Assembly: GCA_947465645.1 (NCBI GenBank)
Contig: CANIBQ010000005.1
Span: forward strand, 1-64,000
Direction: 5' to 3'
DNA from: Acidobacteriota bacterium
Lineage (GTDB): Bacteria > Acidobacteriota > Vicinamibacteria > Vicinamibacterales > UBA2999
Length of the DNA: 64,000 nt
Every line of letters starts with the position of its first letter. Position 1 is the first letter of the stretch. Below, one piece after another: positions 1-8,927 of this stretch. The position numbers and the translations under genes were made by a program. The notes beneath the pieces were generated by a model. It was not told the origin of the DNA, searched no databases, and saw only the letters and a list, made by a program, of their open reading frames with translations.

Positions 1-11
1 CGTCACAACGG

Positions 12-389
12 GTGCGATCGGAGCAGGACGTTCTCATCCAGCTCGAACGGGACTGGGATGAGGCGTTTCACCGGAATGATGCGCGGTTCATCGAGTCGAT
101 CCTCGCCGACGAATTCATGGTCACCTACCCCGACGGCACGCGTGGCGACAAGGCGAAGGAGCTGGAACTCGCCACCGTCAACCAGCCGATCGAATCGTCC
201 CGGCTGGATGAGTTCACGGTGAAGGTGTATCGCGACACCGCGGTGGTGTGGTTTACCCAGCACCTGGTCGGCATGCGCGAGGGGCAGAAGCTGGAGCTCA
301 CGTTCCGCTACATGGACGTCTTCGTCTTCCGCTACGGCCGGTGGCAGTGTGTGGCGAGCCAGAGCACCAGGGTGAGCGGCACGGCCTGA
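12..389 (+). CDS. SnoaL-like / DUF4440 nuclear transport factor 2 fold protein
   Basis: Product of about 125 residues with the alternating pattern of the NTF2-like/SnoaL superfamily: an N-terminal helix (LERDWDEAFHRND), a conserved ADEFMVTYPDG turn, and a C-terminal strand with RYGRWQCVASQST. Members of this fold are small cone-shaped pockets used as isomerases or ligand binders; no specific substrate can be read here. The chosen GTG gives a typical N-terminus, but the frame stays open to the window edge, so a slightly longer protein is possible. It stands alone, 22 bp before a Tat-exported amidohydrolase on the same strand. Confidence 0.7.
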   Translation: MRSEQDVLIQLERDWDEAFHRNDARFIESILADEFMVTYPDGTRGDKAKELELATVNQPIESSRLDEFTVKVYRDTAVVWFTQHLVGMREGQKLELTFRYMDVFVFRYGRWQCVASQSTRVSGTA

Positions 390-411
390 CGTTCTGCTAG
401 GATTCACCCCG

Positions 412-1470
412 ATGATGTGCGGACACGACCACCACGCCTACTCACGACGCCGTTTCATCGGCACGATGGCGGCCGCGGGGGCCGGCGCGTTGCTGCCGGC
501 GACAACGCTGCTGTCGCAGGCGCCGGCGGGCAACCGCGGACTGATCGACGTCCACCACCATCTGCTGCCGCCCACATTCATCACGGCGACGAAAGGCCGT
601 TTCGTCAACCCGGCGCAGATCGCCGCGTGGTCGCTCGAGAAAGCCATGGCGGAGATGGATGCCAACGGCGTGGCGATGGCATTTGCCTCCGTGACGCAGC
701 CCGGCGTCTGGCTTGGTGGCGGCCGCGAGGCGGCACGCACGCTGTCGCGCGAATGCAACGAGTACCAGGCGCGTGTGGTCCAGGATCACCCCGGGCGGTT
801 CGGTGCCTTTGCCGTGCTGCCGCTGCCGGATCAGGAAGGCAGCCTGCGCGAGCTCGAATACGCGCTCGACACGCTCAAGGCCGACGGCATCGGCCTGCTG
901 ACCAGCTATGAGGACAAGTGGCTTGGCGACCCGGTGTTCATGCCGGTGCTCGAGGAGCTGAATCGCCGGCGCGCCGTCGTCTACGTCCATCCGAACGCGG
1001 CCGACTGCTGCCGGACGCTCATGCCGGCGGTGTCGCCGAACCTGGTCGAGTACCCGCATGACACGACGCGAGCGATCACGAACCTGCTCTTCACGGGCGC
1101 GCTCAATCGCCTGCGCGATATCCGCTTCATCTTTTCGCACGGCGGCGGCACGCTGCCGATGCTCGCCGGGCGCATCGCGCAGCTCGCCACGCCGCGCGAC
1201 ATCGAGAAGATCCCGAACGGCGTCGAAGCCGAGCTGAAGCGGCTTTACTTCGAGATCGCGAACACGGCGCATCGCCCCGCCATCGCCGCCCTCAAGGAGG
1301 TCGCGCCGATCTCCCAGATCATGTTCGGCACCGACTATCCTTTCGTGCCGATCCGCTCGACAGCGGAGGGGATCACGAAGGTGGGCCTCTCGGCGGCGGA
1401 GCAGCGCGCGATCGGGTTCGAAAACGCACTCGCGCTGCTTCCGCGGGCAAGGCTCCGCGCCCAGGCGTAG
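412..1470 (+). CDS. Tat-exported amidohydrolase 2 family protein (ACMSD-like)
   Basis: A 352-residue metal-dependent hydrolase or decarboxylase of the amidohydrolase-2 family (COG2159, which includes aminocarboxymuconate-semialdehyde decarboxylase). The N-terminus has a twin-arginine signal, SRRRFIGT at residues 11-18, followed by an Ala-rich hydrophobic stretch, so export after folding is likely. Metal-site motifs are DVHHHLLPP (around residue 47), YVHPN, FSHGGG and the late Asp of FGTDYPF, which is the order expected for a TIM-barrel amidohydrolase. The substrate is unknown. A DUF1697 gene follows after 12 bp and could be co-transcribed. Confidence 0.85.
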   Translation: MMCGHDHHAYSRRRFIGTMAAAGAGALLPATTLLSQAPAGNRGLIDVHHHLLPPTFITATKGRFVNPAQIAAWSLEKAMAEMDANGVAMAFASVTQPGVWLGGGREAARTLSRECNEYQARVVQDHPGRFGAFAVLPLPDQEGSLRELEYALDTLKADGIGLLTSYEDKWLGDPVFMPVLEELNRRRAVVYVHPNAADCCRTLMPAVSPNLVEYPHDTTRAITNLLFTGALNRLRDIRFIFSHGGGTLPMLAGRIAQLATPRDIEKIPNGVEAELKRLYFEIANTAHRPAIAALKEVAPISQIMFGTDYPFVPIRSTAEGITKVGLSAAEQRAIGFENALALLPRARLRAQA

Positions 1471-1482
1471 AACGAGCGATCC

Positions 1483-2055
1483 ATGGCCGGCTTGTCCCGA
1501 GCGGAGTCGAGGGGCCGCCACGTCGCGCTGATTCGCGGCATCAACGTCGGGCGAGCCAAGCGCGTCGCGATGGCCGATCTCAGGGATCTGGTCGAGATGC
1601 TGGGTTACGTGGACGTCTCCACGCTGCTCAACAGTGGCAACATCCTCTTCACCATTCCTCGCGGATCCGGCACGGGTGCCGCCGGGCGCATCGAGCGCGC
1701 GCTCCTGGCCCGCCTCGCCATTGCCGCACGCGTCGTGGTGCTCTCCGCCGCCGACGTCGCGGCCATCGTCCGCGAACATTCCCTGGGCGCGGTGGCACGC
1801 GACCCGAGCCGTCTGATGGTCACCGTCATGACCGATTCCGCTGACCGGCCGAAGCTCGTGCCTTTGTCGCGGCAGAAGTGGGCTCCGGAGGCGCTGGCCG
1901 TCGGCAGCCGCGCCGCATATCTCTGGTGCCCGGACGGAATCATCAAGAGTCCTCTCTTCGCCGCTGTGAGCAAGGCGCTCGGCGATCGAATGACGAGCCG
2001 CAACTGGACTACCATGACCAAACTCCACGCGCTCGCCGAGGCCTCCACCAGATGA
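1483..2055 (+). CDS. DUF1697 domain-containing protein
   Basis: A 190-residue protein with the DUF1697 signature near its start (ALIRGINVG, then MADLRDLVEMLGY and TLLNSGNILF). The family is widespread, cytoplasmic and of unknown biochemical function. The ATG chosen adds about 13 residues before the conserved strand; an internal start nearer the domain is possible. Its stop overlaps the ATG of the next gene in an ATGA arrangement, so translational coupling with the PEP-mutase-like gene is likely. Confidence 0.85.
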   Translation: MAGLSRAESRGRHVALIRGINVGRAKRVAMADLRDLVEMLGYVDVSTLLNSGNILFTIPRGSGTGAAGRIERALLARLAIAARVVVLSAADVAAIVREHSLGAVARDPSRLMVTVMTDSADRPKLVPLSRQKWAPEALAVGSRAAYLWCPDGIIKSPLFAAVSKALGDRMTSRNWTTMTKLHALAEASTR

Positions 2056-2867
2056 CCACTCCCGCGGATTGCTGCCGCGTCTTTCGTCAGCTCCACGAGT
2101 CGGGCTGCTTCGTCATTCCCAATCCCTGGGATGTGGGCAGCGCGAAGGTGCTCGTGCAGTTCGGATTCAAGGCGCTGGCGACGACGAGCGCCGGGTGTGC
2201 GTGGGCGCTTGGCCGCGCCGACCATGGCATCACGCTCGAGGACAAGCTCGCGCATCTGCGAGCGATGAGCGCAGCAGTGAACGTCCCTGTCAACGCGGAT
2301 TTCGAAGGCGGTTTTGCGACCGATCCCGAGGCCGTCGCCGCCAGTGTGACCGCGGCAACGGCCACCGGAATCGCCGGCCTCTCGATCGAGGACTCGAGCC
2401 ACGATGCCGCAACGCCGCTGTTCGATTTCGCGCTGTCCGTCGAGCGGATGCGGGCGGCGCGGCGAGCCATCGACAACAGCGGAACCGGCGTCCTGCTGAC
2501 AGGCCGATCGGAGGGGTTTCTCGTCGGGCGTCCCGATCTCGCCGAGACGGTCAGGCGGCTCATTGCCTACGCCGAAGCGGGAGCGGATTGCCTGTATGCG
2601 CCAGGCCTGCGGAGCCTCGACGACATCAGGGCGGTCGTGAAAGCGGTGGCCCCCACGCCCGTCAACGTGCTCGTCGCGAGCGACTTTACGACGGTGCCTC
2701 AATTGGCCGACGCGGGTGTGCGGCGGGTCAGCGTCGGCAGCGCGCTCGCTCGTGTGGCTTGGGCGGGCTTCCTGCAGTCGGCCAGCGAGATCGCCGAGCG
2801 CGGCACTTTCACCGGGTTTGCAGCCGCGGTCCCGCATCCCGACCTGAACAGGCGATTCAGCTCGTAG
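2052..2867 (+). CDS. isocitrate lyase / phosphoenolpyruvate mutase family protein
   Basis: A 271-residue cytoplasmic TIM-barrel enzyme of the ICL/PEPM superfamily, which makes or breaks C-C or C-P bonds next to a carboxylate. Visible landmarks are IPNPWDVGSAK (about residue 22), TTSAGCAWALG, the Mg-binding segment NADFEGGF (81-88) and SIEDS (about 114). The usual catalytic KCGH-type loop of true isocitrate lyases is absent, so this is more likely a hydrolase, decarboxylase or mutase-like member. The ATG overlaps the DUF1697 stop by 4 nt, which fixes the start. A second, divergent member of the superfamily lies at 54.8-55.7 kb. Confidence 0.85.
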   Translation: MTTPADCCRVFRQLHESGCFVIPNPWDVGSAKVLVQFGFKALATTSAGCAWALGRADHGITLEDKLAHLRAMSAAVNVPVNADFEGGFATDPEAVAASVTAATATGIAGLSIEDSSHDAATPLFDFALSVERMRAARRAIDNSGTGVLLTGRSEGFLVGRPDLAETVRRLIAYAEAGADCLYAPGLRSLDDIRAVVKAVAPTPVNVLVASDFTTVPQLADAGVRRVSVGSALARVAWAGFLQSASEIAERGTFTGFAAAVPHPDLNRRFSS

Positions 2868-2877
2868 CAGGATTCAC

Positions 2878-3162
2878 GTGGCGTTTCGCAGGCAGCTCAT
2901 GGAGTTTCTGTCGGACACGCCGCGGTCGGCATCGTGGCTGGCGCGGGAGCTCGGCATCAAGCGTGGCGACGTCGAAGAAGACCTCCGTCACCTCCTGCGT
3001 TCCGCACGGGCCGCGGGCCACGACATCGAGATCGTGCCGGCCCGCTGCAAGACGTGTGAGTTTGTGTTTGATGAGGAGCGGCTGCAGAAGCCGAGCCGAT
3101 GCCCGGCATGCAAGGCCACGCGGCTCTACGAGCCGATGATCAGGATTCGCCCAGCCAGATGA
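2878..3162 (+). CDS. predicted HTH transcriptional regulator with Zn-ribbon
   Basis: A 94-residue protein with an N-terminal helix-turn-helix (RSASWLARELGIKRGDVEEDLRHL, described here by its ends at about residues 17-40) and a C-terminal zinc ribbon formed by CKTC and CPAC (about residues 60 and 78). This matches the COG3357 architecture of small predicted regulators. The start is a GTG 10 bp after the preceding stop, so it probably belongs to the same transcript as the DUF1697 and PEP-mutase-like genes. The target is unknown. Confidence 0.75.
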   Translation: MAFRRQLMEFLSDTPRSASWLARELGIKRGDVEEDLRHLLRSARAAGHDIEIVPARCKTCEFVFDEERLQKPSRCPACKATRLYEPMIRIRPAR

Positions 3163-3222
3163 CCAAACGTGATCGGACCGGATTCGATGGCCGTCGGCAT
3201 CAAAATAGTCGGAGGTAGTGTC

Positions 3223-4055
3223 ATGCGCATGATGCGGCGCGCGCCTTTAGGGCGCGCGGGTTTCGCTGCTGCCGTCGCGCTCGTCGTGCTCTTCGGCGCT
3301 GGTGTCGCGCCGGCGTCCGGCCAGGATGCCGATACGATTCTGGTGAACGGGTCACCTGGGCGATGAACGGCGTCCGTGGGCAGCGGCCGGAGCAGGACAA
3401 GGAGAAGTATTACCAGGTCGTTCGCTGGGCTGCGAGCCGCGGATTGGCAGTCACGATGCACTGGGACGGCGACGAGAACGTCGACGAACTGCTGGGCATC
3501 TGGGAGCGCGTCAACAGCGAGTTCCCGATTCGCCCGCTCCGCTGGACGATCGCGCATCTCAACGATGCGTCGCCCAAGACCCTGGAGCGGATGAAGAGGC
3601 TCGGCATCGGCTGGAACGTGCAGGGTGCCATGTACAACGCAGGCGATGGCGGCCAGCAACCCGCTGGGGCGGTGCGCATGCCTCCGGTCGTGACCGGGAA
3701 CAAGATCGGCGTGATGATCGGCGCCGGCACCGATGCGCACCGTGTCTCCACCTACAACCCCTTCACCGTGCTGCAGTGGTTTCTCGACGGCAAGACCGCC
3801 GGCGGAACCCCGCTCCGCGGGCCAGCGGAAACGCCAAGCCGCGCCGACGCGCTTCGCTTCTACACCATCGGCAGCGCGTGGGCGTCCGGAGACGAAGACA
3901 TCCGTGGATCGCTGGAAGTCGGGAAGCAGGCCGATCTCGCCGTGTTGTCCAGCGACTACATGACCGTTCCCGTGGACCAAATCGGCGGCATCGCGTCGGT
4001 GCTGACGATGCTTGGTGGCAAGGTCGTGTACACGGCGCCTACCGCGCCGCGATAG
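3223..4055 (+). pseudogene. broken amidohydrolase (family 3, YtcJ-like) with internal deletion
   Basis: An ATG preceded by GGAGG begins a clear signal peptide (MRMMRRAPLGRAGFAAAVAL) followed by QDADTILVNG, the normal first strand of secreted amidohydrolases. The frame ends at 3366. A second frame, open across 3351-4055, gives only the C-terminal half: WAASRGLAVTMHW, the metal-site stretch IAHLNDASP, GAGTDAHRV and the final composite strand GSLEVGKQADLAVLSSDYM. The metal-binding HxH region and several hundred residues between the two parts are missing, and the parts are in different frames. This is an old internal deletion, so no active enzyme is expected. Confidence 0.8.
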
Positions 4056-4075
4056 CGGCGCCTATAGTTGGATTG

Positions 4076-4210
4076 GTGATTGTGCGCGCGTTCGTCATCG
4101 CGGTCGCCCTGTGTGCCTGGGCATCGTCAGAGGCGGTGGCCCAGGAGCCCCGGTTCGACCTCGGTGTCCAGGTGTCGTCGGTCAATTCGAGTGAGTTCGA
4201 CGAATCCTAG
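4076..4210 (+). pseudogene. 5' fragment of a small outer-membrane beta-barrel protein gene
   Basis: A GTG-initiated reading frame of 44 codons encodes a convincing signal peptide (VRAFVIAVALCAWASSEAVA) followed by one amphipathic strand, QEPRFDLGVQVSSVNSSEFD, then a stop. This looks like the first strand of an acidobacterial porin-type beta-barrel, but the rest of the gene is absent; the DNA runs straight into the promoter of the next TonB receptor. It is read here as a truncated remnant. A genuine micro-protein cannot be excluded. Confidence 0.5.
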
Positions 4211-4224
4211 CGCATCACCTGAAA

Positions 4225-4253
4225 TTGACAGCCCATAGGGCGGATGCTAAGGT
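4225..4253 (+). promoter_or_regulatory. sigma70-type promoter of the first TonB receptor
   Basis: TTGACA at 4225-4230 and TAAGGT at 4248-4253 are separated by 17 bp, with a TG one base before the -10. The predicted start near 4260 leaves a leader of about 25 nt containing GGGAG before the ATG at 4285. Only the -35 is close to consensus. Confidence 0.5.
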
Positions 4254-4284
4254 CACGCTGCTCTTTACAAGGGAGATTGTCGAG

Positions 4285-7200
4285 ATGACGCGTGCTGCAG
4301 GGGTTCTTTGCTGTGTTGCCCTGATTTTCTTCCTCACGATTGCGGCCGCTTCCGCGCAGATGGCGACGGCCGAATTGAACGGTCGGGTCACCGATTCAAG
4401 TGGTGCCGTGCTTCCAGGTGTCACTGTCACCGCGACGCAAACCGCTACCGGCCTGGTGCGCACGGTCACGACCGACGGCGAGGGCAACTACATCATCTCG
4501 AATCTGCCGACGGGCCCGTATCGCCTCGAAGTCTCGCTTCAGGGATTCAAGAGCTACGTGCAGACGGGGCTGGTGCTGCAGGTTGGCGCGACGCCGACGG
4601 TCAACGCGGCGCTGGAGCTTGGCTCGCTCGAAGAGTCGGTCACGGTTGAAGCCGCCGCGCCGATCGTGGATGTCCGCAGCGCCGGCATCAGCGAGGTGGT
4701 CGAGAACGAACGGATCGTCGAGCTGCCCCTGCAGGGACGCCAGGTCACCGACCTGCTGGTCATTTCCGGTGCGGCCGTCAATACGGGAGCCGTCAGCAGC
4801 CGGGGCACGCCGGGTGGCGTGAACATCTCGGTCGCCGGCGGCCTGTCGACGGGCGTCGGTTACAGCCTCGATGGCGCGGTGCACAGCAACCCGCAACAGA
4901 ACGCGAACCTCCCGCTGCCGTTTCCGGACGCGCTGCAGGAGTTCCGCGTCTCGACCAGCGGCCTGACCGCGCAGAACGGAGTTCACTCAGGCGCTGCGGT
5001 CAGCGCCGTGACAAAGTCGGGCACCAACCGTTTCTCGGGCAACGCGTTCGAGTTCCTGCGCCACCACCGGTTCAACGCGACCAGCCCGTTTGCCCGGATC
5101 GGGCCCGACGGCAAGCGGTTTGACGACGGCCTCAAGCGCAACCAATTCGGCGGCACGTTCGGCGGACCGGTGCTGAAGGACAGGATGTTCTTCTTCGTCG
5201 CGTACCAGGGCACCGCGCTGCGCCAGCGACCGGCGTCGAACGTGGCCAACGTGCCCACCGCCGCGATGCTGGCGGGCGATTTCACCACCTTTGCATCTCC
5301 GCAGTGCAACGGCGGCCGCCAGATCACCCTGCGGGCGCCCTTTGTGAACAACCAGATCAATCCGGCGCTCTACAGCCCCGCCGCGATGAATCTCGCCAGG
5401 CGGCTCCCGAGCACGACCGACCCCTGCGGTCTGATCACGTTCGACGTCAAGTCCGACCGCGACGAAGCGCAACCGATCGTCAGGGTCGACTACCAGATGG
5501 GCGCGTCGCACTCGATCTTCGGACGGTACATGGGCAGCAAGTACTCGCAGCCGCCCGGCTACGCCGGGGGTTCCGACAGCATCCTGAAGACCGACGTGCC
5601 TGGCGCGGACGACATGGTGCACTCGATGACGGCGGGCGAGACCACGATCTTCAGTTCGTCGGTCGTCAACGCGTTGCGGTTCGCGGTCAACAAGACCAAG
5701 GTCGACAACTACCAGACGCCGTTCTTCTCGCCCTCGGACCTCGGCGTCAAGATGTACAGCTACCTGCCGGGCTTCATGCCGGTGAATGTCACCGGCGGGT
5801 TCATCCTCTATTCCGGGACGAATACCAACGCCCTGTTCTTCAACGATACCTACCAGGTCGCCGACGATCTCACCGTGGTGAAGGGCCGTCACCAGTTCGG
5901 CGTCGGCGCGAATGTGCAGTACTGGAAGGGCGACTACACGTCCACCTCGCGAGCCAGCGGAAACTGGATTTTCAACGGTTCGGCGACCGGCCTGGGGCTC
6001 GCCGATTTGCTCACGGGCCGCGTGACCACCGTCGAGCACGGCGGACTGGGCAAGCTCCCCGTCAACAGCACGTATGTGGGGGTGTACGCGCAGGACGCCT
6101 GGCGCGTGACCAGCCGACTCACGGTGAATGCCGGGCTTCGCTGGGAGCCGTTCTTCGGGCAGAACGTCGAGAACGGCGTGATCTCCGTCTTCAATATGGA
6201 GAACTTCCAGCAGGGCATCAGGAGCAAGGTGTTCCTCAACGCGCCGGCCGGCCTTCTCTACGCCGGCGACGAGGGATTCCCCAAGAACGGGAAGACGGGC
6301 CTGGACAAGCAGTGGTGGAACATCTCGCCGCGTGGCGGCGTCGCCTGGGACGTGCGCGGCGATGGCCGCCTGGCGGTCCGCTCGTCCTATGCAATGGCCT
6401 ATGACTTCATGTCGGGGGAGTACCACAACATCAACGCCAACGCGCCGCCGTTCGGCAACCGCTCCCTGATCACGGATCCGCCCGGACGCATGGATGACCC
6501 GTACGGGCACCTCGGCGGCGACCCCCACCCGATCGTCACAGGCCCGACCACGGCCTACGTGCCCTTCGGCACATTCGGGACGATGGACCCTGGCATCAAC
6601 TCGCCGCGCATTCAATCGTGGAACGTCACGGTGGAACAGCAGATCGGCTTGCAGTGGGGCGTCGCGGCCAGCTACCTCGGGAGCCACTCGGACCGGCTGT
6701 GGGCGCAGGTGGCGCTCAACCCCGGCATCTACATGGGGCCCGGTCCCTGCACGATCCGCGGAGTGTCGTATCCCGTATGCTCGACCAACGCGAACCTGAA
6801 CCAGCGGCGCCTGCTCAACGAGGTAAACCCGCGGGACGCCGCCTTCATCGGTGCCCTGGATCTCAATACTGACGTCGGCTATCAGAACTACAGCGGCCTG
6901 AAGCTGTCGGCGCAGCGGCGATCCGCAGGCGGCTTGAGCTTGAACGGCAACTACACATGGTCCGTCTGCAAGGGCACGCCGACCGCTGAGACGTTCAACC
7001 AGCAGAGCGCCGGCTACCTGAAGCCGGACGACCCATCGTTCGACGCGGGCTATTGCAACCAGGACCGGACGCACCTGGCGACGTTGACGATGGGATACGA
7101 GACGCCAGAGGTCGGCCCCGCCGCGTTGCGGGCGATTGCGTCACACTGGCGGGTCTCGGGAATCGTGTCCGCGCGCTCCGGTAGCCGCCTCAACATCATC

Positions 7201-7584
7201 ACCGGCCAGGACAACGCGTTCACCGGCCTTGCCAACCAGCGTCCGAACAAGGTCAGCGATGATTTCTACCGGAAGACGCTGACCAACTGGTTCAACCCGG
7301 CGGCCTTCGCCAACCCCGCTCCCGGCACGCTCGGCAGCCTCGAGCGCAACGCCGCGGTCGGCCCGAGCTACTGGGCGACCGATCTGGCGCTTTCAAAACT
7401 CGTCCAGATCGGCGGGACGCAGCGTGTGGAGCTTCGGCTGGAGGCGTTCAACCTGTTCAATCAGTTCAACTGGGGCGATCCCGTGGCCACGAACCGGAAC
7501 TTCAATGCGGGGACGTTCGGGCGCATCACGACCCAGGCGGGGACTCCGCGCATCATGCAGTTCGGAATCAAGTACGATTTCTAA
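4285..7584 (+). CDS. TonB-dependent receptor with carboxypeptidase regulatory-like N-domain (paralog 1)
   Basis: A 1099-residue Oar-like outer-membrane receptor. Order: signal peptide ending ASAQ (about residue 25), carboxypeptidase-regulatory/Cna-B-like domain (about 26-110: LNGRVTDSSGAVLPGV...TTDGEGNYIISNLPTGPY), plug (NERIVELPLQGRQVTDLLV, then SAVTKSGTNRFSGNAFEFLR), and a long 22-strand-type barrel ending in ...MQFGIKYDF, whose terminal Phe is the BAM signal. It presumably imports a bulky nutrient using TonB energy; the ligand is unknown. ATG 4285 follows GGGAG and heads a perfect signal peptide. It is followed by a DUF6152 and a WEGDT gene that probably share its transcript. Very similar paralogs start at 9524 and 20671. 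Confidence 0.93.
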   Translation: MTRAAGVLCCVALIFFLTIAAASAQMATAELNGRVTDSSGAVLPGVTVTATQTATGLVRTVTTDGEGNYIISNLPTGPYRLEVSLQGFKSYVQTGLVLQVGATPTVNAALELGSLEESVTVEAAAPIVDVRSAGISEVVENERIVELPLQGRQVTDLLVISGAAVNTGAVSSRGTPGGVNISVAGGLSTGVGYSLDGAVHSNPQQNANLPLPFPDALQEFRVSTSGLTAQNGVHSGAAVSAVTKSGTNRFSGNAFEFLRHHRFNATSPFARIGPDGKRFDDGLKRNQFGGTFGGPVLKDRMFFFVAYQGTALRQRPASNVANVPTAAMLAGDFTTFASPQCNGGRQITLRAPFVNNQINPALYSPAAMNLARRLPSTTDPCGLITFDVKSDRDEAQPIVRVDYQMGASHSIFGRYMGSKYSQPPGYAGGSDSILKTDVPGADDMVHSMTAGETTIFSSSVVNALRFAVNKTKVDNYQTPFFSPSDLGVKMYSYLPGFMPVNVTGGFILYSGTNTNALFFNDTYQVADDLTVVKGRHQFGVGANVQYWKGDYTSTSRASGNWIFNGSATGLGLADLLTGRVTTVEHGGLGKLPVNSTYVGVYAQDAWRVTSRLTVNAGLRWEPFFGQNVENGVISVFNMENFQQGIRSKVFLNAPAGLLYAGDEGFPKNGKTGLDKQWWNISPRGGVAWDVRGDGRLAVRSSYAMAYDFMSGEYHNINANAPPFGNRSLITDPPGRMDDPYGHLGGDPHPIVTGPTTAYVPFGTFGTMDPGINSPRIQSWNVTVEQQIGLQWGVAASYLGSHSDRLWAQVALNPGIYMGPGPCTIRGVSYPVCSTNANLNQRRLLNEVNPRDAAFIGALDLNTDVGYQNYSGLKLSAQRRSAGGLSLNGNYTWSVCKGTPTAETFNQQSAGYLKPDDPSFDAGYCNQDRTHLATLTMGYETPEVGPAALRAIASHWRVSGIVSARSGSRLNIITGQDNAFTGLANQRPNKVSDDFYRKTLTNWFNPAAFANPAPGTLGSLERNAAVGPSYWATDLALSKLVQIGGTQRVELRLEAFNLFNQFNWGDPVATNRNFNAGTFGRITTQAGTPRIMQFGIKYDF

Positions 7585-7586
7585 GA

Positions 7587-7641
7587 CCGGAAGCCTGAAG
7601 GCTTCCGGCTACCGGTAGCCGGAGACCTTCAGGTCTCCGGT
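7587..7641. repeat. pair of head-to-head GTAG/CTAC palindromes (REP/BIME-like)
   Basis: Two perfect hairpins abut. The first has arms CCGGAAGCC and GGCTTCCGG with a central TGAA, followed by CTACC. The second begins GGTAGCCGGAGACC with centre TTCA and mirrored arm. They lie between the receptor stop and the DUF6152 ribosome-binding site. Stem sequences differ between the two, while the CTGAAG/CTTCAG centre and the GTAG/CTAC ends are shared. Confidence 0.75.
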
Positions 7642-7656
7642 TGGAGGGATTTGCAT

Positions 7657-8076
7657 ATGAAGATGACACTTGGCTTTTTGTTCGCTCTGCTGCTGGCGTC
7701 GGCGCCGGCTTCGGCGCATCACGCGTTCGCCGTCGAATTCGACGCAAAGAACTGCTCCGACATCTCCGGGGTTCTCACCAAGGTGAACTACGAGAACCCC
7801 CACGCCTACCTCTTCCTTGACGCGAAAGAGGGTGGCAGCGGCCCGGTGGTGGCGAAGACGTTCCAGCTCTCGTCGACCTCCAACCTGAAGCGGGGCGGCG
7901 CGACGTTGCCCGTCCTGAACGCCAGCCTCGGCAAGGAAGTGGTCATCAGGGGTTGCGCGTCGAGGAATGGCGAGGACAACCGCTACGCCGCGTCCTTCAT
8001 CAAGCTCGCCGACGGCACCGTCCAGCGGCTGGGACAGGACGTCGAAGGCATCTTCGGCACCAAGATCTGGAGATAG
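7657..8076 (+). CDS. DUF6152 family secreted protein
   Basis: A 139-residue protein with a signal peptide (MKMTLGFLFALLLASAPASA) followed at once by the HHAF..EFDA motif that marks DUF6152. The mature part is a small all-beta domain with NYENPHAYLFLDAKEG and a C-terminal RLGQDVEG. Function is unknown; the mature His-His at the N-terminus could bind metal (inference). ATG 7657 has TTGGAGGG 10 nt upstream. It is the second gene of a receptor-DUF6152-WEGDT unit; related genes are at 20131 and 25121. Confidence 0.75.
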   Translation: MKMTLGFLFALLLASAPASAHHAFAVEFDAKNCSDISGVLTKVNYENPHAYLFLDAKEGGSGPVVAKTFQLSSTSNLKRGGATLPVLNASLGKEVVIRGCASRNGEDNRYAASFIKLADGTVQRLGQDVEGIFGTKIWR

Positions 8077-8078
8077 CC

Positions 8079-8888
8079 GTGAAAGCCTGTATCGGCTTGA
8101 TGCTGGCCGCGGCCGTGGTGTTGCCGGTGGCCGCCAGCGCCCAGGACCCCGCGGGCGGGGCAGGGAACAGGCCCTTCGTCGAGGCCCGGGGCAACGTCAA
8201 GCCGGTGCCGCTGGCGCCGGGCGGCCCGGCGCCACGCATGTCTGATGGGAAGGTCGATCTCTCGGGTGTCTGGTTCTCCGGTCCGACGGGCAAAGCCAAT
8301 GCCTGGAGCGTCGTGCCCGACGAGCCTCTCAAGCAGGAGCCGATGCCGTACCAGCCGTGGCTGAAACAAAAGCTCGACGGCTTGAGCCGCGCGGAGCTTC
8401 AGTTGACCAGCGCGCAGGTCACCTGCAGGCCGCTGGGTGTCCCTGGCATGTGGACGACCAATCCGTACCCGCATCAGATCGTCATGAAGCCAGGCATCCT
8501 GGTGCACCTGATCGAGAGCAACAACAACTGGCGGGTCGTGTACACCGACCGCAAGGAGCACGTGAAACCGGAGGAGCGCGAGCCGCTCTACATGGGCGAC
8601 TCCACCGTGCGGTGGGAGGGTGACACGCTCGTCATCGACACCGTCTCGCTCGACGAGCGCAACTGGCATACCGATTCCTTGCACGTCATCGAGCGTTTCC
8701 GGCGTCCGTCGAAGAACTACCTCGAGTATCAGTACACGCTCGAGGATCCGAAGGCGCTCACCAAGCCGTGGACATCGGCATGGCGCATCTACTCACTGGG
8801 CGACGAGCCGTTGATCGAGAACTTCTGCACCAACAACGAGAATGTCGAGCAACTGATCAAGCTGAGCGAGATTGAATCCAAGAAGTAG
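8079..8888 (+). CDS. secreted WEGDT-family protein, function unknown
   Basis: A 269-residue exported protein, GTG start 2 bp after the DUF6152 stop, signal peptide MKACIGLMLAAAVVLPVAASA. The family is recognised by KVDLSGVW (about 58-65), a CRPLGVPG segment, NPYPHQIVMKPG, and the core RWEGDTLVIDT (178-188) followed by ERFRRPSK and a late acidic-Cys segment (IENFCTNNENVE). This fits a secreted beta-rich domain, but I know no assigned activity. Paralogs occur at 12960 and 13838, and more distant ones at 15524, 18397 and 26273. Tight spacing implies co-expression with the upstream receptor. Confidence 0.75.
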   Translation: MKACIGLMLAAAVVLPVAASAQDPAGGAGNRPFVEARGNVKPVPLAPGGPAPRMSDGKVDLSGVWFSGPTGKANAWSVVPDEPLKQEPMPYQPWLKQKLDGLSRAELQLTSAQVTCRPLGVPGMWTTNPYPHQIVMKPGILVHLIESNNNWRVVYTDRKEHVKPEEREPLYMGDSTVRWEGDTLVIDTVSLDERNWHTDSLHVIERFRRPSKNYLEYQYTLEDPKALTKPWTSAWRIYSLGDEPLIENFCTNNENVEQLIKLSEIESKK

Positions 8889-8927
8889 CGCGGGTGCCGC
8901 GACGCGGACCCGCCGGACACAGAGAAC

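Noticed and set aside
442..2028. Long open frame on the minus strand opposite the amidohydrolase and DUF1697 genes
   Set aside because: Arg/His/Ala-rich shadow of plus-strand genes with recognised motifs; high-GC DNA commonly leaves such frames open.
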